A stretch of 64,000 nt of DNA from an uncultured Christensenella sp. (GTDB taxonomy: Bacteria; Bacillota; Clostridia; Christensenellales; Pumilibacteraceae), in NCBI GenBank assembly GCA_910585955.1, contig CAJUGC010000002.1:55585-119584 (forward strand), read 5' to 3'. Shown here one piece after another: positions 1 to 7,387 of the stretch. Every line of letters starts with the position of its first letter. Position 1 is the first letter of the stretch. Under the pieces are notes generated by a model. It was not told the origin of the DNA. It saw only the letters and a program-made list of their open reading frames with translations, and searched no databases. Made by a program: the position numbers and the translations under genes.

Positions 1-3000
1 CCTTGTCTATCTCTTTGCCGCTTCCGACGACAAGCTCTATCCTGTCGGTTACGTCGAAGCCGCTGTCCTTTCGCATATTCTGCACCTTGGAGACGAGCTC
101 GCGCATATAGCCCTCGGTTATGAGCGCGTCGTCGAGCTTGAGATCGAGCGCGACCGAAACAGTCTTACCAGTAAGCGCAGAATAGCCCTCGCGTTCCTTT
201 CTCGAAATGAGCATATCGCTCTCGGAAAGTTCTATCTTTTCTCCGCCGACTTCGAACGCGTACACGCCGCCGCCCTTTACTGCGGTCGCCGCAGCTTCGC
301 CGTTTTCGGCAAGGTGAGCGCGGATTGCCCCGACGTTTTTGCCGTACTTCGGTCCGACGGTTTTAAGCTGAGGCTTTACTTCGTACGACATCAGACTTTC
401 CGAGTCGCCCGAGACCTCGACGCGCTTTACGTTTATTTCGTCCGCGAGAATGTCTTTGAGCTGGGACGCGATCTCTTCCCTTTCAGAAGCTATCTTGTCA
501 GCTCCGTCGCCCGCAAGATAGAGAGTCGGAAGGGGTTGACGGTTGCGGATCTTTGCGGCGCTGCGCGCAGAGCGGCCCAGCTCCGCCGCTTCGATTATCA
601 CGTCCATAGACGCTTCGAGCCCCTTATCCACATAAGAAAGGTCTGCTTTCGGGAAATCGCAAAGGTGTACGGATTCGGGCGCGGATTTATCGACGGAAAG
701 AACTATGTTGCCGTAAATGCTCTCCGCCATAAACGGCGTAAACGGCGCCGTCAGAAGCGTAAGCGTCTTTAATGCCGTGTAGAGCGTAGTAAACGCCGCT
801 ATCTTGTCCTCGCCTTCACCGCTTACCCAAAAGCGTCTGCGGCAACGGCGGACATACCAATTCGACAGCGAATCGGCAAAGTCCTGCATTGCGCGAGCCG
901 CCTCGAAGATCTTATATTCGTTTAAATTTTTGTCTACGGTATCGACAAGCGTGTTAAGCCCCGAAAGGATCCACTTGTCCATTACGGTGAGCGCGCACTT
1001 ATTTATGTCGTACTTCGTCGGGTCGAACTTATCTATCTCCGCATACAGGACATAGAAGCAGTAAGTGTTCCAAAGCGTTCCGAGATATTTTCTCTGCGCT
1101 TCGGAAACCGCGTCGGCATAAAAGCGCGACGGTAGCCACGGAGCGGAACTCGTATAGAAATACCAGCGAACCGCGTCCGAACCCTGCTTATCGAGTACGC
1201 TCCAAGGGTCGACGACGTTGCCCTTGTGCTTGGACATCTTTATTCCGTCCTTGTCGTTGACGTGACCGAGCACTATGCAATTCTTGAACGGAGCTTTATC
1301 GAAGATCAAGGTCGAAATGGCGAGTAACGTATAGAACCAACCGCGCGTCTGATCGACGGCTTCGGAGATGAAGTCTGCGGGATAGGTGCGCTCGAACACT
1401 TCCTTATTTTCAAAAGGATAATGATACTGCGCAAACGGCATACTGCCCGAATCGTACCAACAGTCTATTACTTCGCTCGTGCGCTTCATTTTCGATCCGC
1501 ACTCGCACGGGATTTCTACCGCGTCTACATAAGGCTTGTGAAGTTCGATGTCGCCCTTTATGCCGCCGAGCTCTTTGAGTTCGGCTTTCGAGCCTACGAC
1601 CTTTGTTTTGCCGCAGTCGGGACATACCCAAATGGGAAGCGGCGTTCCCCAATAGCGTTCTCGCGAGAGTCCCCAGTCGATGACGTTTTCGAGGAAATTA
1701 CCCATTCTGCCCTTGCCGATAGAATCGGGCATCCAATTAACGGACGCGTTGTTTTTGAGAAGCCTATCGCGTACCTCGGTCGTTTTTATGAACCAAGTAG
1801 AGCGCGCGTAGTAAATGAGCGGCGTGTCGCAACGCCAGCAGTACGGATAGCTGTGCTTGTACATGAGCTCCTTGAACAGCAGTCCGCGCTCTTTCAAATT
1901 TTTAAGAATTATCTTGTCGCCGTCCTTGCAGAACACGCCCGTAAGAGAACCGCAACGCTCGTCGAATTTGCCGTCTATGCCGACAAGCTGAACGAACGGA
2001 AGATCGTTTTCGCGCCCGACGCGCGCGTCGTCCTCGCCGAATGCGGGAGCTATATGCACGACGCCCGTGCCGTCCTCCAAAGTGACGTAATCGTCGCAGA
2101 CGACATAGTGGCAGTCCTCTCGTTCCTTCTTATAGAAGTCAAACAGCGGCTCGTAGCGCATACCTTTAAGCTCTGCACCCTTCTTACGACCGATTATTTC
2201 GGGCTCTTCGAAGAAGTTTTTAACGAGAGCTTCGGCTATAATGTAGCGCTCGTTTCCGCTCCTTACGACGGCGTAATCGTAAGAAGCGCCGACACAAAGC
2301 GCGACGTTGCTCGGAAGCGTCCAAGGGGTGGTCGTCCAGGCAAGAATATAGAGGTCTTTTTCTCCGACGACCTTAAAGCGGGCTACGCAGGATTTCTCTT
2401 CGACTTCCTTATAACCTTGCGCAACCTCGTGCGAAGAAAGCGCCGTGCCGCAACGCGGACAATACGGAACGACTTTGTGTCCCTTGTATATGAGCCCCAT
2501 GTCGTATATCTTTTTAAGCGACCACCACACCGACTCGATATAGTTGTCGTCGTAGGTCACATAAGGATTGTCCATGTCCGCCCAATAGCCGACGCGCTCG
2601 CTCATGCGCTCCCACTCCGACTTATAGGTGAACACGCTGTCTTTGCACTGCTTTATGAAAGGCTCGACGCCGTAGCGCTCGATGTCCTTTTTGCCGTCCA
2701 TGCCGAGTTTCTTTTCGACCTCAAGCTCGACGGGCAGACCGTGCGTATCCCAACCGGCTTTCCTGAGAACGTGACAGCCCTTCATCGTCTTGTAGCGCGG
2801 AATTATGTCCTTCATTACGCGCGTAAGAATATGACCCACATGCGGTTTTCCGTTCGCCGTAGGTGGTCCGTCGTAAAAGGAAAACTCCTCGCCGCCCTCA
2901 CGAAAAGCTATGCTCTTTTTGAAAACGTCGTGAACTTTCCAATACTCGATGACCTCTTTTTCGCGTTCGACGAAATCGAGATTGGGATCTGCCTTCTTGT

Positions 3001-3022
3001 ACATGGTTTTCTTCTGCGGCAT
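1..3022 (-). CDS. ileS: Isoleucine--tRNA ligase, C-terminal end missing at window edge
   Basis: Class I aminoacyl-tRNA synthetase that charges tRNA-Ile in the cytoplasm. About 1007 codons are visible and the frame is still open at base 1, so the extreme C terminus lies outside. The translation begins MPQKKTMYKKADPNLDFVER and shows the HIGH-type motif as PHVGH (residues 60-64), then a long editing insertion with WTTTPWTLPSN, and the KMSKS motif as KMSKH near residue 595, followed by the anticodon-binding helical domain. The start at 3022 is preceded by an AAGGAG ribosome binding site. I looked for a T-box leader in the upstream 260 bases and did not find the conserved T-box sequence. Identification is firm; only the 3' end is unknown. 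Confidence 0.97.
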   Translation of the reverse strand, partial: MPQKKTMYKKADPNLDFVEREKEVIEYWKVHDVFKKSIAFREGGEEFSFYDGPPTANGKPHVGHILTRVMKDIIPRYKTMKGCHVLRKAGWDTHGLPVELEVEKKLGMDGKKDIERYGVEPFIKQCKDSVFTYKSEWERMSERVGYWADMDNPYVTYDDNYIESVWWSLKKIYDMGLIYKGHKVVPYCPRCGTALSSHEVAQGYKEVEEKSCVARFKVVGEKDLYILAWTTTPWTLPSNVALCVGASYDYAVVRSGNERYIIAEALVKNFFEEPEIIGRKKGAELKGMRYEPLFDFYKKEREDCHYVVCDDYVTLEDGTGVVHIAPAFGEDDARVGRENDLPFVQLVGIDGKFDERCGSLTGVFCKDGDKIILKNLKERGLLFKELMYKHSYPYCWRCDTPLIYYARSTWFIKTTEVRDRLLKNNASVNWMPDSIGKGRMGNFLENVIDWGLSRERYWGTPLPIWVCPDCGKTKVVGSKAELKELGGIKGDIELHKPYVDAVEIPCECGSKMKRTSEVIDCWYDSGSMPFAQYHYPFENKEVFERTYPADFISEAVDQTRGWFYTLLAISTLIFDKAPFKNCIVLGHVNDKDGIKMSKHKGNVVDPWSVLDKQGSDAVRWYFYTSSAPWLPSRFYADAVSEAQRKYLGTLWNTYCFYVLYAEIDKFDPTKYDINKCALTVMDKWILSGLNTLVDTVDKNLNEYKIFEAARAMQDFADSLSNWYVRRCRRRFWVSGEGEDKIAAFTTLYTALKTLTLLTAPFTPFMAESIYGNIVLSVDKSAPESVHLCDFPKADLSYVDKGLEASMDVIIEAAELGRSARSAAKIRNRQPLPTLYLAGDGADKIASEREEIASQLKDILADEINVKRVEVSGDSESLMSYEVKPQLKTVGPKYGKNVGAIRAHLAENGEAAATAVKGGGVYAFEVGGEKIELSESDMLISRKEREGYSALTGKTVSVALDLKLDDALITEGYMRELVSKVQNMRKDSGFDVTDRIELVVGSGKEIDK

Positions 3023-3069
3023 ACTGCGCTCCTTGAAGTGATTTCGGTTAAATCGCAAAGCTTATGCGC

Positions 3070-3141
3070 ACCGTCTTGGCAGACGGTCCGCTTATCAAAG
3101 CTCTTATATCCGATAAAACGAGTTTCCTAAAGCTCGTTTTA
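3070..3141 (-). other. Leader hairpins upstream of ileS
   Basis: The space between ileS and the kinase gene (3023-3286) holds two inverted repeats. ACCGTCT/AGACGGT (3070-3087) has a 4-base loop. AAAACGAG/CTCGTTTT has a 10-base loop and ends near 3141. Neither is followed by a T-run that would make a convincing terminator in the ileS direction. They may form part of an ileS leader structure. Function is not established. Confidence 0.35.
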
Positions 3142-3250
3142 ATTATATAACGAACCTTTGGCAAAGTCAAACATTCGACGAGGCTAATGAAAATTTTTCT
3201 CGACGCCGCACATAAGGAAATAACTGTATAAACTTTTTAAGGCATAAATG

Positions 3251-3279
3251 TTGACTATATCAAAATTTTTTGGTATAAT
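3251..3279 (+). promoter_or_regulatory. Sigma-70-type promoter of the kinase gene
   Basis: TTGACT (3251-3256) and TATAAT (3274-3279) are separated by exactly 17 bp. The expected transcription start is 3286-3287, which is the start codon itself, so this promoter predicts a leaderless or nearly leaderless mRNA. No ribosome binding site is present in front of the ATG. Confidence 0.85.
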
Positions 3280-3286
3280 ATAAGGT

Positions 3287-4309
3287 ATGGCAAGGGACAC
3301 CAGAAACTTAAATTTGATATGCCCGAATTGCTTCGGTACTCTGAACGTCTACGGCTATTGCGAAAATTGCCGCAAGTATGCTATACCCGTCGCGCCTTCG
3401 GCGGCGGTGCTTCCCCCGCGCACGATTTTGCAACGCAGGTATTTTCTCGGCAAAACTCTCGGCTCGGGCGGATTCGGCATTACCTACCTTGCATGGGATC
3501 TCGAAACCTCGACTAAAGTCGCCATAAAAGAGTTCTTCCCCAAGGGATATGCCTCGCGCGGCACGGATTCGGTCTGCGTAACGGTTTCTACGCAGGAGGG
3601 AACGCCCGCTTTCAACCACTGGCTGTCCGCCTTTCTCGACGAAGCGCAGGTATTGACTAATGTAGTGAATATGCCGGGAACGGTCAAGATAGAGGATTTC
3701 TTCACGACAAATCACACCGCGTACATAGTTATGGAATACCTAGAGGGCATTTCCCTCCGTCAGTACATAACCCAGCGCGGCGGAAGGCTTCCGATGAAAG
3801 AGACGCTGAACATCATGCGACCCGTTTTAGACGCGCTTCTCGCCCTTCATCAGTACGGACTCATACACAAAGACATTTCGCCCGAAAACGTACAGATCGT
3901 GAGAAATCGCGAAGTTAAACTCATGGACTTCGGAGCGGCGTCTCTCTATAACAAGAACGTCACAAAACCGTATATTATCCTCAAGCACGGTTTCTCCCCC
4001 ATAGAGCTTTACCGCACCGACTTAAAGCAAGGACCTTACTCCGACGTCTATCAAGCCGGCGCGACAATTTATAACTGCCTGACGGGAGTCATACCTCCCG
4101 CCGCGCCCAACCGTCTGAAAAAAGATTTGCTCGTTAAACCGTCGGCTTACGGGATCCACATACCGCTCGTACAGGAAAACGCTCTCATGAAATCTCTCAA
4201 AGTGAACGCGCGCGATCGCTACGACAACATGGGCGAATTTATACAGATGATGTACGGCGAGTTCATGCCGCCTATGCTTCACTTCGGAGGAGGAGTGAAA
4301 ACGCATTAA
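3287..4309 (+). CDS. Zinc-ribbon Ser/Thr protein kinase
   Basis: Cytoplasmic Hanks-type kinase of 340 residues. A short zinc ribbon (CPNC...CENC, residues 12-29) precedes the kinase domain. The glycine loop is GSGGFGITY, the ATP-binding lysine lies in VAIKEFFP, the catalytic loop reads HKDISPENV (the usual HRDLKPEN with changes), and the metal-binding motif is DFGAA. There is no transmembrane helix and no PASTA domain, so it is not a PrkC-type cell-wall sensor; the HxDISPEN and AIKEFFP features match a family of soluble bacterial kinases often seen in Clostridia. The substrate is unknown. The start is fixed by the promoter, which places the transcript start at or one base before the ATG. Activation-loop regulation cannot be judged from sequence. 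Confidence 0.9.
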   Translation: MARDTRNLNLICPNCFGTLNVYGYCENCRKYAIPVAPSAAVLPPRTILQRRYFLGKTLGSGGFGITYLAWDLETSTKVAIKEFFPKGYASRGTDSVCVTVSTQEGTPAFNHWLSAFLDEAQVLTNVVNMPGTVKIEDFFTTNHTAYIVMEYLEGISLRQYITQRGGRLPMKETLNIMRPVLDALLALHQYGLIHKDISPENVQIVRNREVKLMDFGAASLYNKNVTKPYIILKHGFSPIELYRTDLKQGPYSDVYQAGATIYNCLTGVIPPAAPNRLKKDLLVKPSAYGIHIPLVQENALMKSLKVNARDRYDNMGEFIQMMYGEFMPPMLHFGGGVKTH

Positions 4310-4328
4310 AGCAATTTAATTTTAAGTA

Positions 4329-4384
4329 ATCCCCTCAGTCGCCTATCGGCGACAGCTCCCCTTGACTCAAGGGGAGCCTTTTTA
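4329..4384 (+). repeat. Dispersed double-hairpin repeat, copy 1 (likely terminator)
   Basis: Begins with ATCCCCTCA and contains two hairpins. The first is GTCGCC/GGCGAC; the second is CTCCCCTT/AAGGGGAG with loop GACTC, followed by CC and a T-run. Related copies are at 35751 and 40642 and a partial one at 40719. It sits just downstream of the kinase gene and would serve as its transcription terminator. Confidence 0.8.
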
Positions 4385-4385
4385 T

Positions 4386-4549
4386 AAAGAGTTTAAAATA
4401 AGTAAAACGGCGGAGAAACGAGCGAGACGGACAGCTGTCGGCGCGCCGCTTGGGTTGCTGTACTTTTGCGTACTGCGCCCAAGCGGCAAGCCGAACGCAG
4501 TCCGTATTCGCGACGTTTATACGCCGTCGTTTAAAAAAGAGTTTAAAAT
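4386..4549. repeat. Palindromic element flanked by 14-bp direct repeats
   Basis: The 14-base sequence AAAGAGTTTAAAAT occurs at 4386-4399 and 4536-4549. The roughly 136 bases between them form a long imperfect palindrome. A perfect 10-bp inverted repeat, GCCGCTTGGG (4445-4454) and CCCAAGCGGC (4478-4487), lies at its centre, and a GTAC...GTAC apical motif is in the loop. Outer arms such as ACGGAC/GTCCGT and AAACGGCG with a near match to CGCCGTCGTTT extend it. The shape resembles a non-autonomous mobile (MITE-like) hairpin element with a target-site duplication, but no family is recognised. Confidence 0.55.
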
Positions 4550-4552
4550 CGC

Positions 4553-4581
4553 TTGCAATAAAGCCGCAAATGTACTATAAT
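4553..4581 (+). promoter_or_regulatory. Promoter of the SRP RNA gene
   Basis: TTGCAA (4553-4558) and TATAAT (4576-4581) are 17 bp apart. The predicted transcript start at about 4588 coincides with the first paired base of the SRP RNA closing helix. Confidence 0.85.
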
Positions 4582-4587
4582 AATTAA

Positions 4588-4860
4588 GCCGTGCTAAGCG
4601 GGGAGCCAGCGGTGCCCTCTTCTCACAATCCGCTACAGTGAGGCTGAATGCCGTTCTCGGCAAGCATATGGGGCGCAGTCGCCGCCCGAGAAGCGTCGAT
4701 GCCAAGGTCTTGTGCAACGAAGCGCTACGAACCGTGTCAGAGCCTGACCGCAGCAGCACTAAGTAGAAAGCAACGTGTGCCACGAGGTAGCTTTGGCGGA
4801 GCCTATCGGCGGAAGGACGACCCGGTATTCTCTGTCAAAAACGGATGCACGGCATTTTTT
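4588..4860 (+). ncRNA. ffs: Signal recognition particle RNA, large Gram-positive type
   Basis: RNA scaffold of the signal recognition particle, which with Ffh targets nascent membrane and secreted proteins. About 270 nt long, so it has the Alu-like domain found in Bacillus and Clostridia rather than the short 4.5S form. The 5' end GCCGTGC pairs with GCACGGC at 4847-4853 and a T-run follows. The 5' region (GTGCTAAGCGGGGAG, then GCGGTGCCCT and CAATCCGCT) matches the Alu-domain pattern of the Bacillus scRNA. The Ffh-binding helix contains GTGTCAG and GCAGCAGCAC at the expected spacing. The apical tetraloop reads TGAC, a URRC-type loop, instead of the common GGAA. Own promoter and terminator are present. 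Confidence 0.9.
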
Positions 4861-4869
4861 CAAACATAT

Positions 4870-4899
4870 GCGATCGATTTAAGTTCGATCGCTTTTCTT
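4870..4899 (+). terminator. Intrinsic terminator after SRP RNA
   Basis: GCGATCGA (4870-4877) and TCGATCGC (4885-4892) form an 8-bp stem with a 7-base loop and are followed by TTTTCTT. It backs up the T-run that ends the SRP RNA. Confidence 0.8.
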
Positions 4900-4936
4900 A
4901 TTACTCTCTTGCGCACAATACGCACATAATAATCGC

Positions 4937-4966
4937 TTGACAAAAAGAAACGATTTGTGCTTTAAT
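4937..4966 (+). promoter_or_regulatory. Promoter of ilvB
   Basis: TTGACA (4937-4942) and TTTAAT (4961-4966) with an 18-bp spacer. The leader of about 45 bases shows no T-box or leader-peptide attenuator that I can recognise. Confidence 0.65.
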
Positions 4967-5019
4967 ATATAATTAAAAGCATTTAACGCTGTAAAGCGAT
5001 AAATCACGGAGAAGCTATT

Positions 5020-6678
5020 ATGAAAAAACTCAAAGGCTGTCAAATAATCGTCGAGTGTCTTATCGAACAAGGCGTAGACTGTGTGTTCGGCTATCCGGGA
5101 GGACAGATAATAGACACGTTCGACGCGCTGTATCTTGCGTCCGACCGAATAAAGCAGGTGCTCACCTCACACGAACAGGGCGCGGCTCACGCCGCAGACG
5201 GATATGCGCGCGCCTCGGGCAAGCCCGGCGTCGTAATCGCCACAAGCGGACCGGGCGCGACGAACCTCGTCACGGGAATCGCGAACGCCTATATGGACAG
5301 CGTGCCCATGGTGGCTATTACGGGAAACGTCCCCGTTCCCCTTCTCGGAAGAGACAGCTTTCAAGAAGTTGACATTGCCGGCATTACCATGCCTATAACC
5401 AAGCACAATTACATCGTTAAGGACGTTACGAAGCTTGCAGACACCGTGCGCGAGGCGTTTGAGATAGCCATGAGCGGCAGACGCGGACCTGTGCTTATAG
5501 ACGTGCCTAAAGACGTACAGCAAGCCGTATGCGATTTCGAACCCAAAACTCCGGAAAATCATGTGCTGCCGCCGCTTAAAAAGAACGAGATCGAGAATGC
5601 GGCGGCGATGATAAACGCCTCCCGCCGTCCGTATATAATGACCGGCGGAGGTTGCATTTCGAGCGGCGCAAGCGAATCTATAGTTAGATTTGCCGAAAAA
5701 CTCGGCGCGCCCGTTTGCTCGTCCGTCATGGGGCTGGGTTCGTTCCCCTCATCTCACCCCCTGTTTGCGGGACTCGTAGGTATGCACGGAAACGCCGCGG
5801 TCGCAAAAACTCTTCCCGAATGCGACCTTCTTATCACACTCGGAGCGCGCTTTTCCGACCGCGTAGCTCAGGACAGAAAGGCTTTCATGAAGCAGGCAAA
5901 AATTCTGCACATAGATATAGACGACGCGGAAATAGACAAGAACATACGCTCAGACGCGCACCTTAAAGGGGACGTAAAGACCGCCTTGGAGGCGCTTCTC
6001 CCCCTCCTTGCGCCGACGAGCGAAAGCGGCTGGGCGAAAAAAGTGTCCGAGCTTAAAGCCGCTCACCCTTTCCGCCCCGCAGGCAAAAAGCTCGACCCGA
6101 GAAAAATAATCGAAAGCGTGAGACGCAATTCTATGCCCGACACAAAGATTGCGACCGACGTCGGACAGCATCAGATGTGGGTCGCGCAAAGCTACGGATT
6201 CGAGCGTCCGCGCACTTTTCTCACAAGCGGCGGACTAGGCACGATGGGCTTCGGGCTAGGCGCTGCGATAGGCGCGGCGTTTGCGAGCGGCTCCCGCCCC
6301 GTGCTGTTTACCGGCGACGGGTCATTCCACATGAACATGAACGAACTTGCGACTTCCGTAAAATACGGCGCGGGCGTAAAGATCTTCCTATTCAACAACA
6401 ATGTGCTCGGAATGGTCAGACAGTGGCAGACCCTGTTTTACGGCAAACGATATTCGTCGACGGTGCTCGATCTGCCGACCGATTACGAAGCTCTCGCAAA
6501 AGCTTTCGGAGCAAAGAGTATGACCATAACGAAAAACGATGAAATAGAAAGCGTCGTAAAAGAAGCGCTCGGCACAAAAGACACGGTTTTGATAAACTGC
6601 GTGATAGAATCCGACGACATGGTTTTGCCTATGATCCCGCCGGGAAAGGCTATGAACGACATAATCGAAGAGCTTTGA
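5020..6678 (+). CDS. ilvB: Acetolactate synthase, large catalytic subunit
   Basis: Thiamine diphosphate enzyme that condenses two pyruvates to acetolactate (valine and leucine route), or pyruvate with 2-oxobutyrate (isoleucine route). The 552-residue length is normal. The catalytic glutamate is E52 in SHEQGAA; the ThDP/Mg motif runs from GDGS (432-435) to NNN (459-461); ATSGPGATN and the acetohydroxyacid-synthase tail with NVLGMVRQWQ are present. A GGAG ribosome binding site precedes the ATG. The regulatory subunit ilvN follows 150 bp downstream on the same strand, which argues for the biosynthetic rather than the catabolic (AlsS) enzyme. Confidence 0.96.
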   Translation: MKKLKGCQIIVECLIEQGVDCVFGYPGGQIIDTFDALYLASDRIKQVLTSHEQGAAHAADGYARASGKPGVVIATSGPGATNLVTGIANAYMDSVPMVAITGNVPVPLLGRDSFQEVDIAGITMPITKHNYIVKDVTKLADTVREAFEIAMSGRRGPVLIDVPKDVQQAVCDFEPKTPENHVLPPLKKNEIENAAAMINASRRPYIMTGGGCISSGASESIVRFAEKLGAPVCSSVMGLGSFPSSHPLFAGLVGMHGNAAVAKTLPECDLLITLGARFSDRVAQDRKAFMKQAKILHIDIDDAEIDKNIRSDAHLKGDVKTALEALLPLLAPTSESGWAKKVSELKAAHPFRPAGKKLDPRKIIESVRRNSMPDTKIATDVGQHQMWVAQSYGFERPRTFLTSGGLGTMGFGLGAAIGAAFASGSRPVLFTGDGSFHMNMNELATSVKYGAGVKIFLFNNNVLGMVRQWQTLFYGKRYSSTVLDLPTDYEALAKAFGAKSMTITKNDEIESVVKEALGTKDTVLINCVIESDDMVLPMIPPGKAMNDIIEEL

Positions 6679-6828
6679 CGGCTTACTCATCGTTTTCTAC
6701 TTTGTCAGACTTGCGTTTTTGTTTCGGTCGTGTACGGGAGCAAAAGCCGCGTCTTTTTCGCGTAAAGCGCGATTAAGCCCTCAAAAAGGTTCGGCAACAT
6801 TAAATTCAAAAATTCGGGAGTAAATTAA

Positions 6829-7323
6829 ATGAAAAACAAGCATATAATCACCGCGCTCGTAAGAAACCACAGCGGCGTACTAACAAGAATATCGGGGCTT
6901 TTCGCAAGACGTTGCTTCAACATCGACAGTCTCGCCGTCTGCGCAACCGAAAACCCCGAGCTTTCCCGCATGACAATAGTTTCCGACACGAATGACGGTC
7001 TCGCAGAACAGATGGTCAAACAACTCGATAAGCTTTGCGACGTAATAAAGGTTTGCGAGCTCGGCGGCGGCAGAGTTTCTCGCGAACTTCTGCTTGTCAA
7101 AATTCGTCTGACAGCGGCGCAACGACCCGAAATAGAATCGACTTGCAACATCTATAAAGCAAAACTTGTAGACCTATCCCCCGAAAGCGTAATAGTGGAA
7201 CTCTCGGGAGAACCGAATAAACTCGACGCACTGATAAATATATTGAAGCCGTACGGAATCATAGAACTTGCGCGAACGGGCGTCACGGCTCTCGAGCGCG
7301 GCGGCAAAGCCATAAACGAATAA
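6829..7323 (+). CDS. ilvN: Acetolactate synthase, small regulatory subunit
   Basis: Regulatory partner of IlvB that gives feedback control by branched-chain amino acids. 164 residues, the usual length. The N-terminal ACT domain is clear (ITALVRNHSGVLTRISGLF, then FNIDSLAV and SRMTIV), and the C-terminal half carries the small-subunit domain ending in YGIIELARTGVTALERG. A GGGAG motif lies at a suitable distance before the ATG. Only one ACT domain is seen. It probably shares the ilvB transcript, which ends at the terminator just downstream. Confidence 0.95.
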   Translation: MKNKHIITALVRNHSGVLTRISGLFARRCFNIDSLAVCATENPELSRMTIVSDTNDGLAEQMVKQLDKLCDVIKVCELGGGRVSRELLLVKIRLTAAQRPEIESTCNIYKAKLVDLSPESVIVELSGEPNKLDALINILKPYGIIELARTGVTALERGGKAINE

Positions 7324-7332
7324 ATCGAAAAT

Positions 7333-7371
7333 AAAACACACCTTTGGTTTACAGCCTAAGGTGTGTTTTTT
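7333..7371. terminator. Bidirectional terminator between ilvN and the TIR gene
   Basis: AACACACCTT and AAGGTGTGTT flank a short loop. A T-run follows on the plus strand, and TTATTTT follows on the minus strand, so the hairpin can end both converging transcripts. Confidence 0.8.
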
Positions 7372-7387
7372 CGACGATTTTACCGTA

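Noticed and set aside
1421..3130. Long open frame on the plus strand opposite ileS
   Set aside because: It lies antisense to the clearly conserved ileS coding sequence and its translation has no recognisable motif. Many similar antisense frames occur in this window because of codon usage.
3023..3286. T-box riboswitch upstream of ileS
   Set aside because: Two hairpins exist but the conserved T-box sequence is missing on the coding strand.
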